This document shows, one piece after another, positions 5,390-5,848 of a stretch of 5,848 bases of DNA. The notes beneath the pieces are model-generated. The model saw only the letters and a list, made by a program, of their open reading frames with translations, did no database searches and was not told the DNA's origin. The stretch's first letter is position 1; the number at the start of each line of letters is the position of its first letter. The position numbers were made by a program, and so were the translations under genes. Origin of the DNA: SURF-24 sp964537965 (GTDB taxonomy: Bacteria; Bacteroidota; Ignavibacteria; Ignavibacteriales; SURF-24); assembly GCA_964537965.1 (NCBI GenBank), contig CAZIDB010000276.1, forward strand, positions 1-5,848. The letters run 5' to 3'.

Positions 5390-5848
5390 TAACTATGATT
5401 CTTTTACATACAACCTTGTGCAGTTGGTAGGAAGATTCAACCACGAAATAATAGTAAAACGGAATGATGAAATTAATGAAGAGGATATTAACCAGGTTAA
5501 GCCTGATAAAATTCTTATTTCACCGGGACCGGGAAAACCCGAGGATTCTAATATCTCTTTGACTGCTATAAAAAAGTTCGGTAAAAGTATTCCTGTGCTT
5601 GGTGTATGTCTCGGTCACCAGGCAATCGGATTATGTTTTGGCGGAAAAATCGTAAAAGCTCCTTCACTTATGCATGGAAAAACTTCTTTAATAAACCACG
5701 ACCAGAAAACTATTTTCAGCAAAGTACCACAAAAATTTATTGCTACAAGATATCATTCACTTGTAATTGAAAAAGAATCATTACCGGAAGAACTCGAACA
5801 AACATCATACACTGATGACGGAATAATAATGGGTGTAAGACATAAACA
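5370..5848 (+). CDS. trpG: Anthranilate synthase component II, glutamine amidotransferase (3' end outside window)
   Basis: TrpG is the class I glutamine amidotransferase subunit that hydrolyses glutamine and passes ammonia to TrpE. The window holds 159 complete codons and the gene runs off the right edge, against a usual length near 190. Visible signatures are the N-terminal I-L-V-I-D-N-Y-D-S-F-T-Y-N-L at 3-16, the oxyanion region I-S-P-G-P-G at 50-55, the nucleophile elbow G-V-C-L-G-H-Q with Cys80 at 78-84, and M-H-G-K at 101-104. R-Y-H-S-L-V at 127-132 also matches the family. The His and Glu of the catalytic triad would lie beyond the edge. The ATG at 5370 sits inside trpE in another frame, a 20-nt overlap that suggests translational coupling and equal subunit supply. 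AGAGG (5359-5363) lies 6 nt upstream. PabA has the same fold, but the location after trpE and the leader favours TrpG. Confidence 0.95.
   Translation, partial: MKILVIDNYDSFTYNLVQLVGRFNHEIIVKRNDEINEEDINQVKPDKILISPGPGKPEDSNISLTAIKKFGKSIPVLGVCLGHQAIGLCFGGKIVKAPSLMHGKTSLINHDQKTIFSKVPQKFIATRYHSLVIEKESLPEELEQTSYTDDGIIMGVRHK

Overview
This is an AT-rich chromosomal window carrying housekeeping and biosynthetic genes. The organism is most likely a Gram-negative bacterium of the Bacteroidota/FCB group, and an Ignavibacteria-like lineage is my best guess. That guess rests on the low G+C, a small secreted beta-rich protein ending in Trp, and the sequence style of ArgS, RsfS and TrpE. It is inference, not an identification. 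Shine-Dalgarno-like sites precede several genes, and three genes use TTG or GTG starts. I see no mobile element, CRISPR array, tRNA or rRNA.

Minus strand, read from right to left: panD (aspartate 1-decarboxylase; 3579 to 3226) is followed by a small exported beta-rich protein of unnamed family (3135 to 2650), which has its own sigma70-like promoter and ends at a good intrinsic terminator. A compact three-gene cluster follows: a membrane-anchored LytR_C-domain protein (2579 to 2085), ribosomal silencing factor rsfS (2075 to 1713) and arginyl-tRNA synthetase argS (1678 to 50). The spacing within the cluster is 9 and 34 nt, so these three are probably one transcript joining an envelope-linked protein to two translation genes.

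Plus strand: trpE (3908-5389) overlaps trpG (5370 to the window edge, incomplete) by 20 nt. Together they encode the two subunits of anthranilate synthase, the first committed step of tryptophan synthesis.

The most interesting part is the 325-bp gap between panD and trpE. It holds an unannotated 27-codon leader ORF (3725-3808) containing three Trp codons within five codons (W-A-F-W-W). After it come RNA segments that can fold in mutually exclusive ways: a 1:2 hairpin (3745-3754 with 3807-3816), an antiterminator 2:3 (3806-3818 with 3843-3855) and a Rho-independent terminator 3:4 (3837-3848 with 3853-3864, then a T run). The leader stop codon lies at the start of segment 2. This is the full architecture of a ribosome-mediated tryptophan attenuator, and it ends 36 nt before the trpE start. 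A ribosome stalled for lack of Trp-tRNA would favour the antiterminator and allow trpEG transcription. A ribosome that reaches the stop codon would mask segment 2 and let the terminator form.
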